Source: Micromonospora noduli
GTDB taxonomy: Bacteria > Actinomycetota > Actinomycetes > Mycobacteriales > Micromonosporaceae
Direction of reading: 5' to 3'
Assembly (NCBI RefSeq): GCF_003264365.1
Contig: NZ_PYAK01000018.1
Location: 1 to 64,000 of the forward strand
DNA length: 64,000 nucleotides
Below, piece by piece: positions 1-8,349 of the stretch; within the stretch, counting starts at the first letter, position 1, and each line of letters opens with the position of its first letter. A program made the translations under genes and the position numbers. A model generated the notes under the pieces. It ran no database searches, was not told where the DNA came from, and was given only the letters and a program-made list of their open reading frames with translations.

Positions 1-50
1 ACCTGGGCGAGGATGTCATCGACCTGCGCAGGGTGAACCCGGTTGCGTAA
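1..50 (+). CDS. C-terminal tail of an unidentified CDS (cut by window edge)
   Basis: The third plus frame is open from the window edge to a TAA at 48-50 and ends in a plausible coding tail (LGEDVIDLRRVNPVA). Only about 15 residues are visible, so no family can be assigned. It could also be a chance open frame. No terminator-like hairpin follows directly. Confidence 0.25.
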   Translation, partial: LGEDVIDLRRVNPVA

Positions 51-418
51 CACTCCACCGCGCTTTCGCCGGTCTCCAGTTATACCGACGCGTTCAAGGT
101 GCGTACCAGGCCGCCGGGCAGCCGGAGTTGTCCACGTGTACGTCGCTCCGGAAGCCACGCGTTCAGCCTCGCATCCCGTCCGGATCGAGCAAACATCCCG
201 CTCATCCGCAACGTCACGGGGTCATCCCCGACGTGCGCATCTGCCGCTGACAAGGCGCGGCGATAGTGAGCGTGTTCCCCGATCGACCGATGCGGCCGCG
301 GAAGCCAGCGCTAGCGCCAACCAGAGCACTGGACCGGCAGCTCACGATCGGTCGGGTGGGCTCGGCCGGCAGCACCGTGACAGCGTGGTGGCGGCAGCCT
401 CTTCGGTCAGGGGGATTG
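51..418. other. Non-coding stretch holding one copy of a dispersed repeat
   Basis: I see no credible gene in this roughly 370-base stretch. The open frames have no start signal and no family resemblance. It contains one copy of an 83-base repeat (241-323) whose second copy lies at 38528-38610. Confidence 0.5.
241..323 (+). repeat. Dispersed repeat A, copy 1
   Basis: These 83 bases align without gaps to 38528-38610, in the same orientation. I count about 67 identical positions, with a fully conserved 10-base core at 281-290 (gatcgaccga) and identical first and last segments. The repeat is non-coding in both places and lies in gene-poor spacers. Its nature is unknown; it could be the relic of a mobile element or a small RNA-type repeat. 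Confidence 0.6.
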
Positions 419-995
419 CTAGGCGTCGCGGCGCAGCGTGAACCAGAAGGTCGGCACCGAGTTGGTACCCGGTGTGACGTCGATTAGTTCCCAGCCGGGG
501 AACCTGGAGCGGAGCTCGTCGGCTGTGACGCCCACCGCCCACGACGTGACTTCGGGGATCGGATTGCCGAGCGGCTCGGGGCCGTACCCGAACATCAGCA
601 ATCGTGCTACGGGAGCGGCGCGGTGGGTGAGCCCGGCGGCGTAGGCGTCGCGGCGGTGTAGCGGGACCCCGCAGTAGCAGCTCAGGTCGAAGGGGCCCGG
701 CAGGTCCAGTTCGTCGAGGCGGGTGGCGTCTCCGTGCAGCAGCCGTACCGTCACTCCCGCCGCCGCGGCCTTCTCCCTGGCCTGGTCGACGGCGCGATCG
801 ATCAGGTCGACGGCCGCCACCTCCCAGCCGTGCCGTGCGAGGTAGGTGGGTCCCCGTGCCGCAGCCGAGTTCGAGGGCGCGGCCGGGCGGCAGCGCGCCG
901 TGCCCCCCTACCAGGTCGACCAGCTCGGGCGACGTCACCCCGGTGTCCCACGGTGGCTTCTGATCCGTAGAGGGCCGGACGCGGCTATGGGACAA
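419..995 (-). pseudogene. Frameshifted class I SAM-dependent methyltransferase
   Basis: The N-terminal half is read in one minus frame (PPWDTG, then the SAM-binding motif LELGCGTGTH). It continues in a different frame (YLARHGWEVAAVDLIDRAVD to the end, ...FWFTLRRDA, stop at 419). The switch falls near 845-855 in the string acccacctacctcgcac, where one base too many or two too few break the frame. The two halves join into a coherent small-molecule methyltransferase fold. There is no good start codon for the N-terminal half, only TTG near 995, and it runs into the divergent argJ-like gene. It may be a decayed cluster gene or a sequencing error. Confidence 0.6.
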
Positions 996-1024
996 TGCCG
1001 TCAACGGATGAAACTGGTGAGCGG

Positions 1025-2218
1025 ATGTCGTCGACAGCTGAATCGCAATATCTCCTTGAGCCGCGGGCTTCTCTTGTGCCACAGGGTTTCCTTGGCGTGA
1101 CGAGCAACCTGGGCCTCAAAGACGTCGGTGACGATTTTACCGCCATCGTGTCCGAGGTTCCCGCGACGTCGGCGGCGGTGTTCACGCGCTCCCGGTTCGC
1201 CGGGCCCAGCGTCGAGCTCAGTCGGCAGTCCGCGGCGGCCGGGAGCCTCCGGGGCATGGTCGTGCTCTCCCGCAATGCCAACGTCGCGACCGGGAAGGTC
1301 GGCGCTGAGAACGCCGCCGAGATTCAGCGCAGGGTCGCCGGGGTCGCCGGGATCCCCGCCGGCGAGCTCCTGATCGGCTCGACCGGAGTGATCGGGCGGC
1401 CCTATCCGATGGCACAGATCCGGCGAGGGCTCGACGAGCTGTCGTGGCCGTTCCCCGCCGCCGACTTCGACGCCAGTGCGCGCGCGATCATGACGACGGA
1501 CACCCGCCACAAGGTGGTCCGGCTGCGCTGTGGTGACGCCGTGATCGTCGGCATCGCCAAGGGCGTCGGCATGATCGAGCCGAACATGGCGACGCTGCTG
1601 ACGTTCTTCTTCACCGATGCGCGGGTCGGCAGGGAAGACCTCGACGCGATCTTCCGCCGGGTGGTCGACAGCACATTCAACGCGCTCAGCATCGACACCG
1701 ACACCTCGACCAGTGACACCGCCGCGGTGTTCGCGAACGGCGTTGCCGGCCCGGCCGACCTCGGAGAGTTCGAGCAGACGCTGCACCGGGCGGCCCTGCA
1801 CCTGGTCAGGGACATTGCCTCCGACGGCGAGGGCGCGAGCAAGCTCATCGAGGTTCGGGTGAGTGGTGCGCGCGACGACGCGCAGGCGAAGCTGGTCGGC
1901 AAGAGCGTCGTGAACTCGCCGCTGGTCAAGACCGCCGTGCACGGCGCTGATCCGAACTGGGGCCGGGTCGCGATGGCGATCGGCAAGCTGGAGGACGAGA
2001 CCGACATCGACCCCGACCGGGTAGCGATCCGCTTCGGCGATCTGCTGATGTTCCCCGAAAGCTCCGCCGACGACCTCTTGGACCGGGCCGCGGAATACAT
2101 GCGCGGCAAGGAAGTCACGATCGACATCGACCTCGGGATCGCCGCCGGCTCGTTCACCGTCTACGGCTGCGACCTCACCGACGGCTACATCCGCATCAAC
2201 GCCGACTACACGACCTGA
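1025..2218 (+). CDS. argJ: ArgJ-family glutamate N-acetyltransferase / ornithine acetyltransferase
   Basis: Belongs to the ArgJ/OAT family, self-cleaving N-terminal-nucleophile enzymes that move the acetyl group of N-acetylornithine to glutamate, releasing ornithine. The hallmark autoprocessing site is visible as EPNMAT-LLTF with the nucleophile Thr at about residue 190. The upstream GSTGVIG and downstream WGR/AMAIGK motifs are also present, and the length (397 aa) is typical. I chose ATG 1025 because ggtga lies a few bases upstream; ATG 995 would add ten residues. A homologue (Oat2/Orf6) sits in clavulanate clusters. Here, next to CarABC-like genes, it could feed ornithine, glutamate semialdehyde/P5C or arginine into the product. 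It is convergent with the biosynthetic operon. A duplicate of housekeeping argJ is the alternative. Confidence 0.85.
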   Translation: MSSTAESQYLLEPRASLVPQGFLGVTSNLGLKDVGDDFTAIVSEVPATSAAVFTRSRFAGPSVELSRQSAAAGSLRGMVVLSRNANVATGKVGAENAAEIQRRVAGVAGIPAGELLIGSTGVIGRPYPMAQIRRGLDELSWPFPAADFDASARAIMTTDTRHKVVRLRCGDAVIVGIAKGVGMIEPNMATLLTFFFTDARVGREDLDAIFRRVVDSTFNALSIDTDTSTSDTAAVFANGVAGPADLGEFEQTLHRAALHLVRDIASDGEGASKLIEVRVSGARDDAQAKLVGKSVVNSPLVKTAVHGADPNWGRVAMAIGKLEDETDIDPDRVAIRFGDLLMFPESSADDLLDRAAEYMRGKEVTIDIDLGIAAGSFTVYGCDLTDGYIRINADYTT

Positions 2219-2631
2219 TCAGGCCGCGGATCCTGGGCGCACCGCGCGCGACCGGGGATCAGCCGTGGAGGGAAAGACCGCGAAGCGGCTCCCCAGACGG
2301 TGTCCGGCCTGGCGAGCGAGGCTGACCCAGCGGTTGCCCGCGTCGCGGCCGCCGTCGAGAATGGCGCGCCCAGTGGCGATGTGGTCGGCCTGGTTGAGTT
2401 CCCCACCGTCCCAGGTGCCGTGGAAGTTGCCAGCGGCAACGTACCCTCGACACGGCCTGGGCGGCGCATCCCGAGCGGTTCACCCGCCGACCCCGACCAC
2501 GCCGCCTGCCAGACCGGGCAGGGATCAACAAGCCCGACACCACCGACCAGCCCACCACCAGCGCTAACGCCCAGGTAGAACAAGATCAAGCATTGTCTCG
2601 CTGGGCTTCACAGGTTTCGGTCCGTCATCGG
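2219..2631. other. Convergent intergenic region, no gene seen
   Basis: These 413 bases separate the convergent argJ-like gene and adenylating-enzyme gene. Open frames here are proline/arginine-rich with no recognisable motif or ribosome binding site. I see no gene in it. Confidence 0.5.
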
Positions 2632-4074
2632 TCAGCGCTGGCGCACGTTCGACGTCCGCCCCTTGCGCAGGGCGGGCTTGTCCACCTTCCCGACGGCGGT
2701 ATGGGGGATGGTGGCGGCGAGCACGATCTCCGCACGCACACCCAGGTCCTCGAGCACGGCACGGATCGTCGCGCGCACGCGCTCGTCCTCGACCCCGGCC
2801 GCGGGGGTCGCCACCACGAGCGCCCCACCCTCGGTCTCCCCGGGCAGCGGCGCCAGTACGGCGGCTTCGGTGATCGGGCATGCGGCTGTCAGCGCGGCCT
2901 CGACGCCAGGGCAGAACACCGGACCGGCCGAGCCGCCGAGTAGGTCGGCGACACGGCCGAGGATCCGGTACTCGCCGTCGAACTCGGCGACATCCCCCGT
3001 GTGGTACCAGCCGTCGCGGAACGTGGCGGAGGTCGCCGCCGCGTCACCGAAGTAGCCGACGCTCGTGTGCGCCGAGCGGGCCAGCACCTCACCGATCGAC
3101 GGCCACGCCGCGTCCAGGGGAGCGAGCCTGATCTCCACCCCGGTGACCGGGGTCATACCGCGAGTGGTCTGCACGGCATCGTCCATGTTCCCCAGCACGA
3201 TGCCGAACTCGGTCGAGCCGTAGATGCGTCGAATGTGGATACCGAGCACCTCCGCCGCGTCGGCGACGGCCTGGCCGCTCAGGTACGCACCGCCGCAGAG
3301 CGGCATCCGCATCGCGGAAAGGTCGACGGACCGGCCGCGTGCCGCCTGCGTCAGCAACTCGTAGTGCCTCGGCAGTGCGCTGGACACGGTGGCGCCGGTC
3401 TCCTGCAGCCACAGCAGCAGCTGGTCGGGCGAGGCGGACGGATCGGCCAGCACCAGGAGGGCGCCTGAGAGCAGCGCCGGGAACAGGTGGACGTCGCAGC
3501 CGTGTGCGACGTCCAGGGTGTGGCGGTTGAACAGCACGTCGACGGCGGTCGTCGCGGTGTAGGCGATCCACTGTCGCCGGTCGTGGAGCAGGTCGTCCTG
3601 GCGCCAGGTCACGAGCCGGGGCTTCCCGGTGGAGCCGGACGTCTCCAGCAGCCGGAACGCGCCCTCGTGAGCTCCGAACGGCCGCGCGCCGATCAGCTCG
3701 GAGCCGGCCGCCAGCTCTGCGGTCGTCACCTGCTCGACGACGACGTCCGGCAGCGGCTCCGCGCCGACGACGAGCGCCGGTTTCGTTCGCTCGACCAGCC
3801 AGGCGATGTGCTCCGGCGTCGCCGACCGGCTGATCGGCACGTGGATCGCGCCGCTGCCCGCCAGGGCGAACACCAATGCCACGTAGTCGATTCCGTTGTC
3901 CAGCCAGGTCGCCACCACCTGGCCCTCGCCGATGCCGCGGGCCCGCAACCAGCCGAGGGCACGGTCGACCCGCAGCGACAGCTCGCCGTAGGTCAGGCGT
4001 TCGCCGTCGGGGACCACCACCGCGAGGGCGTCGGCTCTGCGGGCCACCACGGAACGGAACTCGGTCAGTAGCAT
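2632..4074 (-). CDS. ANL-superfamily adenylating enzyme (acyl/aminoacyl-AMP ligase)
   Basis: Activates a carboxylic acid with ATP as an acyl-adenylate, for transfer to CoA, a carrier or an amine. The 480 aa protein carries the ANL core motifs in order: phosphate loop SGSTGKP (residues 146-152), YGSTEFG (about 285-291), YHTGD (357-361), ILGR hinge and the C-terminal catalytic Lys in VGKVDKPAL (K463). It is somewhat shorter than typical acyl-CoA ligases and has no fused carrier domain. No carrier protein is seen in the cluster, so transfer to CoA or directly to an amine is more likely. It is the last gene of the carBAC operon, 9 bases after the CarC-like stop. Its substrate cannot be read from sequence; a side-chain acid or a malonyl-type unit for the CarB step are both possible. 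Confidence 0.85.
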   Translation of the reverse strand: MLLTEFRSVVARRADALAVVVPDGERLTYGELSLRVDRALGWLRARGIGEGQVVATWLDNGIDYVALVFALAGSGAIHVPISRSATPEHIAWLVERTKPALVVGAEPLPDVVVEQVTTAELAAGSELIGARPFGAHEGAFRLLETSGSTGKPRLVTWRQDDLLHDRRQWIAYTATTAVDVLFNRHTLDVAHGCDVHLFPALLSGALLVLADPSASPDQLLLWLQETGATVSSALPRHYELLTQAARGRSVDLSAMRMPLCGGAYLSGQAVADAAEVLGIHIRRIYGSTEFGIVLGNMDDAVQTTRGMTPVTGVEIRLAPLDAAWPSIGEVLARSAHTSVGYFGDAAATSATFRDGWYHTGDVAEFDGEYRILGRVADLLGGSAGPVFCPGVEAALTAACPITEAAVLAPLPGETEGGALVVATPAAGVEDERVRATIRAVLEDLGVRAEIVLAATIPHTAVGKVDKPALRKGRTSNVRQR

Positions 4075-4083
4075 CGTTTCTCC

Positions 4084-4893
4084 TCAGGCGGTCGTCGGCA
4101 GAGTGACCTGGCCGCGATAGAGCAGCCGCACCCCGTCGGACCCGATCGCGGTGCGGCCGTGCAGCGTCCGCTGGTTGTCGATCACCAGCAGGTCACCGGT
4201 CTGCCAACGATGCTGATAGAGGTAGCGCGGCGAGTGCAGGTGCGCTGACAGCTCCGCGAAGAATGCGGCGGAGTCGTGGGCGTCCATGCCGGCGACGCGC
4301 ACCTGCCAGCCCTGCGGCACATCCGGCGGGAATCCGAGTGCCAGGTTCAGTGAGCGCACGCGGCCGTAGTCGCGGGTGGTCGGGATCTCGTACCAGTCGG
4401 CGGGCACCTGCGGGAAGTAGCCGCGTTCCTCGACGAGGTATTCGAGCCGGCCGTCGGCGAGAACCTTGCCGAGGTGCGCCGGGATCTCGCGCCACGCGGC
4501 GAGCTGGTCGCACACCGTGGTCTCGCCGGAACCGGGCTCGTCGGCGAAGTCCTTGGCGAACAGGACGATCAGGTCGACCTGCTCGCCCACCAGCAGTCCG
4601 TCGGTGTGCAGCGGGAGGGGGCCGCGGCCGGTGACGACCTTTCCCTCGTCCCTGGAGGCGTTGAGCAGCAGCAGATCGGCCTGGCCTTCGCCGAACTTGT
4701 GATCCACGGTCTGGCCGAGGAGGTGGACGAGTCGTTGGAAGGCCTCCTCGGTGAAGTCCAGGCCGCGGGTCAACGCGGCCCCGCTGGTCAGCGCCGCCTC
4801 CTGGGACCGCCGGGCCAGCTCTTCGACGGCCTCCCCGGGCGGCGACGGCAACACCGTGCCAAGACCCGAGCCGGTCAGTGTGTTCTCGGTCAT
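4084..4893 (-). CDS. carC: CarC-like carbapenem synthase (Fe(II)/2-oxoglutarate oxygenase)
   Basis: A TauD/clavaminate-synthase-fold oxygenase of 269 aa that, by recall, aligns along its length with CarC, which epimerises C5 and desaturates C2-C3 of (3S,5S)-carbapenam carboxylate. Shared blocks include GKVVTGRGPLPLHTDG, TTVCDQ, EERGYF and LLVIDN. Iron ligands are H96 and D98 (HTD) and H245 (TLHGR); R256 or R260 in VRLLYRG should bind 2-oxoglutarate. The position I align with CarC Tyr67, the hydrogen donor for epimerisation, is His65, so the chemistry may differ. ATG 4893 is chosen because gaggag sits six bases upstream and gives a CarC-like length. The gene starts 14 bases past the CarA-like stop, inside the carB-carA-carC-ligase operon. 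Confidence 0.88.
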   Translation of the reverse strand: MTENTLTGSGLGTVLPSPPGEAVEELARRSQEAALTSGAALTRGLDFTEEAFQRLVHLLGQTVDHKFGEGQADLLLLNASRDEGKVVTGRGPLPLHTDGLLVGEQVDLIVLFAKDFADEPGSGETTVCDQLAAWREIPAHLGKVLADGRLEYLVEERGYFPQVPADWYEIPTTRDYGRVRSLNLALGFPPDVPQGWQVRVAGMDAHDSAAFFAELSAHLHSPRYLYQHRWQTGDLLVIDNQRTLHGRTAIGSDGVRLLYRGQVTLPTTA

Positions 4894-4907
4894 CACCATC
4901 TCCTCGT

Positions 4908-6326
4908 TCATCGGATCGCGGCGAGCGCGCGTGCGTAGACCTCGTCGGGGTTCCAGTCGTCGAGGTGTCCTTGACCGGCCAGCGCCAGAAGGTCGGCGAA
5001 GCATGCTTGGTAGACGCGGGAGGGGTCGCTCTGCCCGGAGTCCGCAGCGAGCCGCCGCCGCACCCCGTCCTGCAGGTTCCCACCGTGATGTACGGCGATC
5101 TTGCGGCGCCACGCGATGGCGGGGGTGACGTGGGCGGCCATCGCGGTCCGCAGATGGAACTTCTCCCGGCCGTCGCGGACCTTGCACGCGGGAGTGGTCT
5201 CCAGCGCGGTGCGCATCACCGGGAGCGTCCAGAACGGGTGGAACGTCTCGACGCCGTACGCCAGCGCCATCCGGTTGGCCAGCTCACCACTGGTTCGGGT
5301 TCGCGCGACCGCCTCGATGCCCTGGCCGATCAGCTCGTCCGGGTGCTCGAACGGGGTGAAGAGCCCGGCATTGATGAGGTCGCTGCCGTACCCGGTGAGC
5401 AGCACGCGACCCGGTTCGAGGACGCCGGACTGGTAGAACGCCGTGGCCGTGAGCGCGACCTCGACCACCTCCGGCGTGGTCACGCCGAGCCAGCGGACGG
5501 CGGCCGGGACGGCACGGATGATGCTGTCCTCGTCGAGCAGAAGCGGATGCAGTTTGAGACCGGCGACCTCGCACAGCTCCGCGGCGTCGGAGAACTCGTC
5601 TCCCCAGGGGGTTCCGACACTGTACGGCCGCACGTCGAGGTTCCGCGCCGCGGCCAGGTAGGTCACGGTGCCCGAGTCGATCCCGCCGGAGAGCAGCGAC
5701 GCGTACGTGGCCTCGGGGCGGGCGGCGGAGATGCCGGCGATCACCGCGTCCAGCTCGGCCAGCTGCGCCTGCCCGGCGGCCAGCGGATCGTCCCGAAACG
5801 GCGTGCGGAACTGCTCGAGGAAGTCCTCGGCTCGCGGGGCGGTGCTGGTCAGCCAGCCCGAAGCGGTCCGGGCACGGCGCTGCCGGACCGAGTGGTCCAA
5901 CCGTCGGATCCCGTCGACCAGCGTGGCTTCCGGATCGGTGCCCGCAGGAGCCGAGCGCACGCGGGCGGCGGAGCCCCACGCGGGCAGAATAGCCGCGGCG
6001 AGCAGCAGGTCGGTGAAGAAGGCGAAGCCACCGGTCGCGGGGTCCTCGGCGACATAGATGGCGTCCTCGTTGAACACTGAGGTGAACGCGGTCACGGCGT
6101 CCTCGGCCACCTGCAGCACGGTCCGCTGCGCCGGTTTCGTGGGCAGCTCGCCGAGCGCGGGCGCCGCCGTCAGCGTACGGACGTCGATGTCGAACGGCGC
6201 GGCCGAGGGCAGCCCCGCCGCGAGGCCACGGTGGTAGACGAACAGATCACCGACCTCGACGCACTCACCCATCGGCTCAAGTCCGGTCACGCGCCGGTTG
6301 GCGACGACCACCCAGCCGCCGCTCAT
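4908..6326 (-). CDS. carA: CarA-like carbapenam synthetase (beta-lactam synthetase family)
   Basis: An asparagine-synthetase-B relative that adenylates a beta-amino acid and closes the beta-lactam ring. The 472 aa protein has the ATP pyrophosphatase loop SGGIDS (213-218), LLTGYGSDL (309-317), FHPFW (362-366) and WRRKI with the catalytic-type Lys409, all recalled as matching CarA and BLS. The N-terminal domain lacks the Cys2 nucleophile of a working glutaminase, as expected for ring-forming members. True AsnB proteins are longer and keep that Cys. ATG 6326 overlaps the CarB-like stop (ATGA) and is preceded by a gggcaagg site, implying translational coupling. Substrate by analogy: (2S,5S)-carboxymethylproline or a derivative. 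The start rejects a longer open frame that overlaps carB. Confidence 0.9.
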   Translation of the reverse strand: MSGGWVVVANRRVTGLEPMGECVEVGDLFVYHRGLAAGLPSAAPFDIDVRTLTAAPALGELPTKPAQRTVLQVAEDAVTAFTSVFNEDAIYVAEDPATGGFAFFTDLLLAAAILPAWGSAARVRSAPAGTDPEATLVDGIRRLDHSVRQRRARTASGWLTSTAPRAEDFLEQFRTPFRDDPLAAGQAQLAELDAVIAGISAARPEATYASLLSGGIDSGTVTYLAAARNLDVRPYSVGTPWGDEFSDAAELCEVAGLKLHPLLLDEDSIIRAVPAAVRWLGVTTPEVVEVALTATAFYQSGVLEPGRVLLTGYGSDLINAGLFTPFEHPDELIGQGIEAVARTRTSGELANRMALAYGVETFHPFWTLPVMRTALETTPACKVRDGREKFHLRTAMAAHVTPAIAWRRKIAVHHGGNLQDGVRRRLAADSGQSDPSRVYQACFADLLALAGQGHLDDWNPDEVYARALAAIR

Positions 6327-7105
6327 GCCTTGCCCACGATCCGGCGCATTTCCCGCTGCGGCCGCCCCGAGGCGAATCCTGCCCGATGTGATCTCTTCGC
6401 GTTGTCCCGTAGAACGTGCAACCCTTGGATGTAGTCGCGGTTCATCTGCGGCTTCGTGTTGCGCACGGCCGCCGGGTTGTAGTCGGCGAAGGCCGCCGCG
6501 CGGGCCAGCGCGGTCGGCAGCACCTCGGCCGCGGGCACCACCCGGTGCAGCAGACCGTCCCGCAGGGAGGGCTCGGCGGGCCACTCGTCACACGACAGGA
6601 GCATGTTCTGCATGACCGAACGCCCGGCCGAGCGTTCCAGCATGAACGCGCCGAAATTGCATGCGATACCGACCTTGAACTCAGGCATGCGCAGGATCGA
6701 CGAGTCCGCACCGACGCGGTAGTCGCACGTCAGCAGGAGTTGCAGACCGATACCGATGGCGTAACCCTCGACGGCGGCCACTGTGGGTTTGGTGACTTCG
6801 AGGCTGGCGACGTAGAGCTCGGTGATGTTGTCGATCCACTCGTCCACCTCGTCACCGCCGGAGAAGTGGCTGACCTCGTGGAAATCGCCACCCACGGCGA
6901 AGGAGTTGCCCTCGCCGCCGTGCAGCACCACGGCGGCGACCGCGTCGTCGGCCTCGAGCTCGCGGAGGATCCCGGTGAGTGCGCGCATCCGGCCGTTGCT
7001 CATCGCGTTGGATTGGTGCGAGCCCTCGAACGAAACCTGCGCGACGCCGTCCTTCGTCACCACGGTGAAGGTGTCACGGGGCTGTATGTCGACAGCGTTG
7101 TTCAT
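6323..7105 (-). CDS. carB: CarB-like carboxymethylproline synthase (crotonase superfamily)
   Basis: Makes carboxymethylproline from malonyl-CoA and pyrroline-5-carboxylate in carbapenem pathways. The 260 aa crotonase-fold protein shares CarB-specific blocks, not just general enoyl-CoA hydratase motifs: SFAVGGDFHEV (oxyanion hole, around residues 68-78), a DEWID segment (88-92), KPTVAAVEGYAIGIG (106-120) and LRMPEFKVGIAC with the catalytic-position Glu142. CarB and ThnE are the closest functional relatives I recall. ATG 7105 has GGAGGA eight bases upstream. It is the first gene of the operon carB-carA-carC-ANL. An unusual enoyl-CoA hydratase is the fallback, but adjacency to CarA and CarC homologues makes that unlikely. 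Confidence 0.9.
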   Translation of the reverse strand: MNNAVDIQPRDTFTVVTKDGVAQVSFEGSHQSNAMSNGRMRALTGILRELEADDAVAAVVLHGGEGNSFAVGGDFHEVSHFSGGDEVDEWIDNITELYVASLEVTKPTVAAVEGYAIGIGLQLLLTCDYRVGADSSILRMPEFKVGIACNFGAFMLERSAGRSVMQNMLLSCDEWPAEPSLRDGLLHRVVPAAEVLPTALARAAAFADYNPAAVRNTKPQMNRDYIQGLHVLRDNAKRSHRAGFASGRPQREMRRIVGKA

Positions 7106-7446
7106 CAAGCTGGTCCTCCATGATTTTTCGGGGTGAAGATGGCGCAATCGCGCATCTCCCCGGGTGAAGCACGATGATTACTCGTCCATAAACATGGTGA
7201 TCACCCTTCCGCCAACGTTGCCGGAATAGGCCGCACAAACGGGGTTTCACCCCAATACCGTTCGAGTTCTTCGCTGTGGCGCGTACGTTCGGCGCACATC
7301 CTTAGCATAGCCATTCATCGATAGAGCCGGTGGCCCGTTCCAGCGCGTCCTGGGTCCTGCAGCACCTCTCCCGCTTCCCGTCGGGCAAATCCGATCGGCG
7401 ACTTCTGCGCGCCCGCCACACCGCCACCGTGGCGGCTCCTGCTGCC
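7106..7446 (-). promoter_or_regulatory. Probable promoter region of the carBAC operon
   Basis: These 341 gene-free bases lie between the DapF-like stop and carB, the longest gap in the minus-strand block, so the carB operon probably has its own promoter here. I see a perfect 10-base palindrome (ggtgatcacc, 7196-7205) and a small hairpin (ggggtttcacccc, 7240-7252) that could end upstream transcription or bind a regulator. The stretch 7170-7200 is locally AT-rich. No convincing -35/-10 pair can be assigned by eye. Confidence 0.4.
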
Positions 7447-8349
7447 TCAGGAGGAGCTTGACGTCGGCACCGGGCGGGTCGGTCGACCCGCTCGAGCGGC
7501 GAGTCCGGCGGAGACCCGTCCGGTGGCGACCTCCTCGACCGGTCCGGTAAGCCGGACCGCGCCGCCGGCGTCGACGGACACGGTGACGGCACCACCGCGC
7601 ATCCGGACGTTGACCTCGTCGCCCACCAAACCGAGACGCCGCACCGCGGCTGCCGCCGCGCAGGCCCCGCTCCCCGACGCGAGCACTGGCCCGGCACCGC
7701 GTTCCCACACCACGACCTCGAGCGAACTCCGATCGCGCACGACCGCGAACTCCACGTTGACCCGGGTGCGGAACGCAGAGTGCCGGACGATCAGCGGCCC
7801 CAGCTCCCGCGCGGCCGACTCGTCGTCGGCCGGTAGGACGACGACCGCGTGCGGGTTTCCGTTGTGGACGCAGGTCACCCGGAGGGTCCGCCCGGCGACG
7901 GACAACGGATGGTCGACGACCGGGCCGGAACCCCCGACCAGGCCGACGGCGTCCGCGTCGAAATCCGGACGACCCAAGTCGATCGACACCAGCCCTGCGG
8001 ACCGGTCCAGTACCCGGACACTGGTATGGCCGAACCCCGTGTCCAGCACGAACTCCGTACCGCCGCCTCGGGACAGGTGCAGGGCGAGAATGCGCAGCCC
8101 GTTCGCGCTCCGCTCGCACGGGCTCCCGTCCGGGTTGAACAACCGGACCGGCATGGGCTGGCCCGCGCCCGCGGGCGGTCCCCGGAAGACGATTCCGTCC
8201 GCGCCGATCCCGAAGTGCCGGTCGCACATCGCGACCGCTGTCGCCGGTGCGGCCGGCAGCGCGTCCTCGGGATCCACGACCAGGTAGTCGTTGCCCATCG
8301 CCTGGTACTTCGCGAAGCGCGGAAGGCCTTCCCCTTGCAGCGAGGTCAC
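7447..8349 (-). CDS. DapF-fold epimerase-like protein with Ser/Ser in place of catalytic Cys/Cys
   Basis: A 300 aa member of the diaminopimelate epimerase/PhzF-like fold. Both half-site signatures are present: GNDYLVVD, FNPDGS...SANGLR, HNGNPHAV and ERGAGPVLASGSGACA. In DapF and in DcsC (O-ureidoserine racemase of D-cycloserine biosynthesis) the two acid/base residues are Cys in CGNG and ACGTG. Here both are Ser (S81, S225). It may be a racemase with altered acid/base chemistry, a different isomerase/lyase, or catalytically dead. It overlaps the upstream diiron-oxidase gene by 4 bases, so it belongs to the 2OG / molybdoenzyme / oxidase operon. A housekeeping dapF is unlikely given the lost cysteines and the context. 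Confidence 0.82.
   Translation of the reverse strand: MTSLQGEGLPRFAKYQAMGNDYLVVDPEDALPAAPATAVAMCDRHFGIGADGIVFRGPPAGAGQPMPVRLFNPDGSPCERSANGLRILALHLSRGGGTEFVLDTGFGHTSVRVLDRSAGLVSIDLGRPDFDADAVGLVGGSGPVVDHPLSVAGRTLRVTCVHNGNPHAVVVLPADDESAARELGPLIVRHSAFRTRVNVEFAVVRDRSSLEVVVWERGAGPVLASGSGACAAAAAVRRLGLVGDEVNVRMRGGAVTVSVDAGGAVRLTGPVEEVATGRVSAGLAARAGRPTRPVPTSSSS

Noticed and set aside
1001..1942. Minus-strand 313-residue frame opposite argJ
   Set aside because: Antisense shadow: high in Arg/Gly/His with no motif, exactly under a well-conserved ArgJ coding frame.
4084..5187. Longer CarC-like frame starting at 5187
   Set aside because: The extension overlaps the CarA-like gene and is arginine-rich, non-conserved text. 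gaggag before ATG 4893 gives the family length.
4908..6326. Clavam-type beta-lactam synthetase or asparagine synthetase B
   Set aside because: No CEA synthase, proclavaminate amidinohydrolase or clavaminate synthase partner is present, while CarB and CarC homologues flank it. A functional AsnB would carry Cys2 and be longer.
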